Source: Spirochaetia bacterium
GTDB taxonomy: Bacteria > Spirochaetota > Spirochaetia > Treponematales > Treponemataceae
Assembly: GCA_900769975.1 (NCBI GenBank)
Contig: CAAGIR010000017.1
Location: 1 to 27,281 of the forward strand
Direction of reading: 5' to 3'
DNA length: 27,281 nt
Under the pieces are notes generated by a model. It did not search any database. It worked only from the letters and a program-made list of their open reading frames with translations, and was not told where the DNA came from. The position numbers were made by a program, and so were the translations under genes. Of this stretch, positions 24,801 through 27,281 are shown one piece after another (position 1 is the stretch's first letter; each line of letters opens with the position of its first letter).

Positions 24801-25475
24801 AACAATCTTATGATTTTCTATTTGACCAGCCGCTTCTGCCTGAAGTTTTACGCTCCACTTTCCAAAAAGGTTGTTTTCATCACAAGGGCGGGCAACAAAA
24901 TATGTACCGTCACTTACAAGAAAAGCTTTTTGTGTCTGTATAAAATGAACATCTCGGAAAATACCGGCGCCAGAATACCATCTCGTATTTGGTGACTGAT
25001 ACACCGCAATTACAATTACTTCATTTTCACCGCTTTTTACATATTTTGAAATGTCAAATTCAAAAGTTGAATAACCGTATTTCCATTCGCCTACTTTTTG
25101 AGAATTCACCCAAACAGCACAGTTCATGTAAACGCCTTCAAATCTAAGTGCAAACCGGCTTTCTTTTATAAACTGCTCGACAGACTGTTCAGTCGGATTT
25201 TCAACAGCACACTCCACAGCCAGATTATCTTTTGAACCAGTATTTGTTCCAATTGTGAAGTTCTTTTTATAACACCCCACACTGTTTTTGTACAAATCTT
25301 TTACATGGTAAATCATCCAATCATGCGGCAGCGTTACTTTATCATATTCACCATTTTTTGCTGTTTCAAAAAAATCCTCAGGATTAAAAAGGACAGGATT
25401 TCCATCCTTATACATATCATCATTATTAAGCGGAATTTCACAAAATTCCCAATTGTCATTAAATAGTTTTTCCAT
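21834..25475 (-). CDS. Glycoside hydrolase family 2 beta-galactosidase
   Basis: From the ATG at 25475 the protein has 1213 residues and no signal peptide, so it acts in the cytoplasm on imported sugars. The order is an N-terminal jelly-roll sugar-binding domain (with WYSGAGIFRDVHF), an immunoglobulin-like domain, the catalytic TIM barrel (about 300-600), then DUF4982-like and Ig-like domains and a C-terminal carbohydrate-binding-like extension. The general acid/base is E441 in WSIGNEIYD, and E519 in IYGSETSS is the expected nucleophile. Beta-galactosidase fits best, but GH2 also includes glucuronidases and mannosidases, so the substrate is not certain. The gene lies 126 nt after the aldo/keto reductase. 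It has TATAAT 6 nt before the ATG and no Shine-Dalgarno site. Confidence 0.88.
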   Translation of the reverse strand: MEKLFNDNWEFCEIPLNNDDMYKDGNPVLFNPEDFFETAKNGEYDKVTLPHDWMIYHVKDLYKNSVGCYKKNFTIGTNTGSKDNLAVECAVENPTEQSVEQFIKESRFALRFEGVYMNCAVWVNSQKVGEWKYGYSTFEFDISKYVKSGENEVIVIAVYQSPNTRWYSGAGIFRDVHFIQTQKAFLVSDGTYFVARPCDENNLFGKWSVKLQAEAAGQIENHKIVHTLSDKAGNVVAVVEDCVLEKMNESDRSYLKENVPSISDYELFESKKEIFIEKPDLWSTKNPELYIIKTELYDKNGQLIDSVSQNFGFKSFYFDKDKGFFLNGEHLKIYGACQHHDFGGLGSAFNKNALRRQFMKLQEMGINSVRCSHNPPPKKFMNLADEMGLLIDDEAFDMWEKPKTSFDYGNYFNEWCEKDTVSWVRKDRNHPCLIMWSIGNEIYDTHVGNGYEITKKLKKIVERNDPYKNALITIGSNYMMTDGAQHCAEEIDVVGYNYLERLYDEHHEKYPSWKIYGSETSSTVQSRGIYHFPESLKLVTFSDGQCSTLGNCSTPWSAPNTQTVITKDRDFDFSAGQYIWTGWDYIGEPTPYHTKNSYFGQIDTAGFPKDTFYLYKSEWAYKNAAPFVHLLPYWDWNEGQIIDVKAYTNADAVELFFNGKSLGKQAVDHQKSQEPFGRWQVEYHKGEIKAIAYDKNGAIVAEDVKKSFGDPEKIVLQPEEGDFGDLHFIDIMTVDKNNVPVENARNYITFNVTGEAELLGMDNGDSTDYDEYKTQGRSLTRKLFSNRLVAIVRVKKSASEKGGIVITAASKDLPTVSLKFDGKKWCETSAYLAIKPEKDMIPARKIEIIAQGDTKMSPANKQINVTCKILPENTTFKTINWKPVLKECVSSDYIQVTQKSGENSGTETAVIQAVCDGECILRCTAQNGTNLDEVLSDLNFSVEGLGNPKLDPYKMIEACRQNSWDKTKQKPTVCLESGISNRGIGPTWISFDKVDFGQEGSDTIHIPIFSFETEIPIEVWDGTPGDGTTYEGSVPSQSGECLGKFVYKHESIYNTYSENVFVLSKRLFGSHTVSIVLPRELYFHGFYFDKTKKALSKLRALDADMIAGDSYNCTDENVEKIGNNVCLDFNNMDFGDAKVKKLTVCGKSNTENNTINVKFFNEDGTNTTQVIEFPHTDSYEEREFILDEVTGKKKVSFVFLPGCNFDFKWFKFE

Positions 25476-25481
25476 ACTAGT

Positions 25482-25487
25482 ATTATA
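25482..25487 (-). promoter_or_regulatory. -10 element next to the galactosidase start codon
   Basis: A perfect TATAAT lies 6 nt before the ATG at 25475 on the minus strand. The -35 region at the right distance is poor, so this is the weakest of the leaderless candidates. The galactosidase may also be read from the reductase transcript upstream, since only AT-rich sequence with a feeble hairpin (about 25566-25590) separates the genes. Confidence 0.35.
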
Positions 25488-25601
25488 CACCGAAAAATCA
25501 AAAAAGTGGTAGAACAAAAAAACACAATTATAGAAAAAAAGTGATTTATATTTGAAAAAACATAAATGTAAAAAATTTTTTAAATTTTTGCAAGAAGTTT
25601 T

Positions 25602-26591
25602 TCAGGAAGCAAGGATTTCTTCTATTGCATCCAATTCTTCTTTTGTAAAATCAAGATGATTTACAATTTTTGCATTGTCCAGAACTTGTTCTTTTCTGCT
25701 TGCTCCGATAAGAACTGTAGTAACTTTATCATTCCTCAAATTCCATGATAATGCCATTTCTGCCAGACTTTGCTTTCTAGAAAAAGCAATTTCCTGCAAT
25801 TTTTTGACTTTATTAACAGTACTTTCTGTAATATCCTCTTTTTTTAGAAAATGACCTTTTGCAGCACGACTATCCTGCGGAATACCTTCCAGATAACGAT
25901 TTGTAAGAATACCCTGAGCAAGCGGACTAAAAGTTATAACTCCAGCACCCGCATTATGTGCCGCATCAAACAATCCCGAAGTTTCTGCATATCTGTCGAG
26001 CATATTATATCGGGGTTGAATAATCAAAAGCGGAGTTCCATTATTTTTCAAGATTTGAGATGCCTGCTGCAGTTGTTGTGTATTGTAATTTGACAATCCC
26101 ACGTACAAAGCCTTTCCCTGCTTTACAATATCAGACAAAGCACCCATTGTTTCTTCCAGAGGTGTCTGAGGATCTGGACGATGATGATAAAAAATATCCA
26201 CATAATCAAGGTTCATTCTTTTTAAACTTTGATTCAAGCTGGCAATAAGATATTTTCGTGACCCGAAATTTCCGTAAGGACCTGGCCACATGTCAAAACC
26301 TGCTTTCGTAGAAATAATCATTTCATCCCGATAAGGCTGCAAATCACTTTGCATTATTCTGCCAAAATTTTCTTCTGCAGAACCAGGAACAGGACCATAA
26401 TTATTTGCCAGATCAAAATGTGTAATTCCATTATCAAATGCCGTAAAAAGCATTTCTTTCATATTATCAAAACAATCTCTTGAACCAAAATTATGCCACA
26501 AACCAAGAGCAACTCTAGGAAGAAGAAGTCCGCTTTTTCCACATCGCAGATATTTCATTTTTTCGTAACGTTTTTCGTCGGCTATATACAT
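25602..26591 (-). CDS. gpr: Aldo/keto reductase, L-glyceraldehyde 3-phosphate reductase type (YghZ)
   Basis: This 329-residue NADPH-dependent reductase is very close in wording to E. coli YghZ/Gpr: RCGKSGLLLP at the start, then THFDLANNYGPVPGSAEENF, STKAGFDMWPGPYG, DIFYHHRPD and SPLAQGILTNRYL. The catalytic Asp, Tyr, Lys and His of the superfamily are present in these segments. YghZ reduces L-glyceraldehyde 3-phosphate and some other aldehydes, including methylglyoxal. The ATG at 26591 has GGGAGG about 5 nt upstream, which supports this start over the internal ATG. The gene begins 39 nt after the SRP RNA, and the galactosidase follows it; a link to sugar metabolism is inferred. Confidence 0.92.
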   Translation of the reverse strand: MYIADEKRYEKMKYLRCGKSGLLLPRVALGLWHNFGSRDCFDNMKEMLFTAFDNGITHFDLANNYGPVPGSAEENFGRIMQSDLQPYRDEMIISTKAGFDMWPGPYGNFGSRKYLIASLNQSLKRMNLDYVDIFYHHRPDPQTPLEETMGALSDIVKQGKALYVGLSNYNTQQLQQASQILKNNGTPLLIIQPRYNMLDRYAETSGLFDAAHNAGAGVITFSPLAQGILTNRYLEGIPQDSRAAKGHFLKKEDITESTVNKVKKLQEIAFSRKQSLAEMALSWNLRNDKVTTVLIGASRKEQVLDNAKIVNHLDFTKEELDAIEEILAS

Positions 26592-26630
26592 TTTATCCTC
26601 CCGCCATTGTGTTTTTTTTACAAAAAAAAT

Positions 26631-26727
26631 GGTTCAGATAATCCCAAGCACAGCTCTGACCGCATACCGTTGCTGGATTCCTCCCCTGGCGGGGTTTTGC
26701 GGTAGACACTTGAAGGGCATCTGAACC
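26631..26727 (-). ncRNA. ffs: Signal recognition particle RNA, small bacterial (4.5S) type
   Basis: The 97-nt RNA is closed by a 9-bp stem (26719-26727 with 26631-26639). Its tip carries the SRP domain IV signature: CAGG, a 3-bp stem GGA/TCC, the GGAA tetraloop (26678-26681) and AGCA. These form the symmetric and asymmetric loops that bind the Ffh M domain. There is no Alu domain, so it is the small type. A strong promoter ends exactly 6 nt before the 5' end. After the 3' end an A and eight T follow, so the closing stem may also act as a terminator. The RNA and the Ffh protein guide membrane proteins to the translocon. Confidence 0.93.
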
Positions 26728-26733
26728 AAGATA

Positions 26734-26762
26734 AATTTACTATTTTACAGACAGATTGTCAA
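26734..26762 (-). promoter_or_regulatory. Promoter of the SRP RNA gene
   Basis: On the minus strand a consensus TTGACA (26757-26762), a 17-nt spacer and TAAATT (26734-26739) place the transcription start at 26727, the predicted first base of the RNA. Confidence 0.75.
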
Positions 26763-26912
26763 GACCGGCACTAGACACCAAACCAAAACTACACCAAAAC
26801 CAGATCAAAATTAAATCCTGCTTTTTATTATTTTAATATGAAACAGAAATTCAATCAGTGGCATCTTTTATTACATATAAATATTCCTCTATAAATCGGA
26901 AAATAACTTTTT

Positions 26913-27185
26913 TTATTGATAATTCACTATATAATTCTCAATTTGTTCTTTTATTTCTTGAAACTTTAATGCAGATTCTGGAAGCATTTTATCTTTTTTT
27001 GCCATCATATTATAAAATGTCTCTGCTGTTTTTTGAGAAATAAAATAATAACCTTGATAACCTTCAATTCCTTTACTTGGATCAGTTCTCATTTCTTCTT
27101 TAAACACCAGTAGATTGTCCAGTTTATCATACTCCAAACTACGATTTATAATATTCGTGCAATCAAGTATAATAAGCCGAAAATC
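26913..27185 (-). pseudogene. Hypothetical protein, apparently cut at its 5' end by an insertion sequence
   Basis: The minus-strand frame is open from 27197 to a stop at 26913, but no in-frame ATG exists. Translation could only start at an internal TTG (27137, 74 residues) with no ribosome binding site. Upstream of that TTG the frame reads plausibly as protein (DFRLIILDCTNIINRS) up to 27185, where the presumed IS end begins. The remaining part is charged and soluble (EYDKLDNLLVFKEEMRTDP, later FYNMMAKKDKMLPES), with no domain I recognise. The simplest reading is the 3' end of a larger gene split by the IS; a short intact gene with a TTG start is the alternative. Confidence 0.5.
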
Positions 27186-27281
27186 TGGACAAAAAATTCA
27201 AAAAATAGCGAATTTGCAGTACTATAAAAGTAAGGCAAATTATGGGACGAAAAAGAAAGGCATATCAAGATAAGTTTAAAA
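27186..27281 (+). mobile_element. Left end of a putative IS3-family insertion sequence (continues beyond the window)
   Basis: The sequence TGGACAAAAAATTC at 27186-27199 has the TG start typical of IS3-family inverted repeats. It lies 56 nt before a transposase-like reading frame, a normal distance, and where the coding sense of the upstream gene fragment ends. The matching right end and target duplication are outside the window, so the boundary is inferred. Confidence 0.5.
27242..27281 (+). CDS. N-terminus of an IS3-like transposase OrfA (partial)
   Basis: Only 13 residues are in the window: MGRKRKAYQDKFK. This opening, basic residues then Tyr and KFK, is what the helix-turn-helix OrfA protein of IS3-family elements usually starts with (compare RRxYSxEFK). 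TAAGG lies 6 nt before the ATG as a ribosome binding site. OrfA binds the element ends and is fused to the OrfB catalytic part by frameshifting in this family. The call rests on a short stretch. Confidence 0.55.
   Translation, partial: MGRKRKAYQDKFK

Overview
The window looks like chromosomal DNA of a host-associated Treponema or close relative. This is inferred from low G+C, a spirochaete-type EF-G that resembles mitochondrial EF-G1, PEGA and SPOR cell-envelope proteins, a spirochaete-style lipoprotein and several outer-membrane barrel candidates. No database search was possible, so the genus is an inference. Most genes are housekeeping or envelope genes. There is no phage, CRISPR array or classical defence island; one insertion sequence enters at the right edge.

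Layout: 1-272 is a GC-rich non-coding stretch with imperfect tandem repeats and one copy of a structured dispersed repeat. 273-2265 (minus) holds an M23/LysM peptidase followed by a PEGA-repeat protein, and 2336-2506 (minus) a small 2[4Fe-4S] ferredoxin whose terminator abuts the peptidase start codon. 2728-6394 (plus) holds penicillin-binding protein 1A, a ParB-like CTPase-domain protein with a hydrophobic tail, and a small outer-membrane barrel candidate. 6397-9927 (minus) is clpB-rlmJ. 10048-10122 is the second copy of the structured repeat, followed by a putative lipoprotein. 10782-13558 (minus) is the EF-G gene plus a RecA/KaiC-like ATPase with a strong terminator. 13783-15027 (plus) is an MFS transporter. 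15141-18335 (minus) is a large putative outer-membrane protein followed by a B12-binding radical SAM protein. 18438-20644 (minus) is a protease-less FtsH-like ATPase followed by a SPOR protein. 20804-21706 (plus) is prephenate dehydrogenase. 21834-26727 (minus) holds SRP RNA, an aldo/keto reductase and a 1213-residue GH2 beta-galactosidase. 26913-27281 is a gene fragment abutting the start of an IS3-like transposase.

How the genes relate: several act on the envelope (PBP1A, M23 peptidase, SPOR protein, two barrel candidates, PEGA protein, lipoprotein). Others serve translation and protein quality control (EF-G, RlmJ, SRP RNA, ClpB, FtsH-like ATPase). The galactosidase and aldo/keto reductase point to sugar metabolism, as expected in a gut or rumen treponeme.

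The observations I rate highest are: two GC-rich repeats whose hairpins are kept by compensatory base changes; the ParB-like protein lacking its DNA-binding half but carrying an aromatic, basic tail; the FtsH-like ATPase with no peptidase domain; a set of genes with no Shine-Dalgarno site and a -10 element 6-8 nt before the start codon, suggesting leaderless mRNAs; and the IS junction that appears to cut a gene. None of these alone proves a new system.
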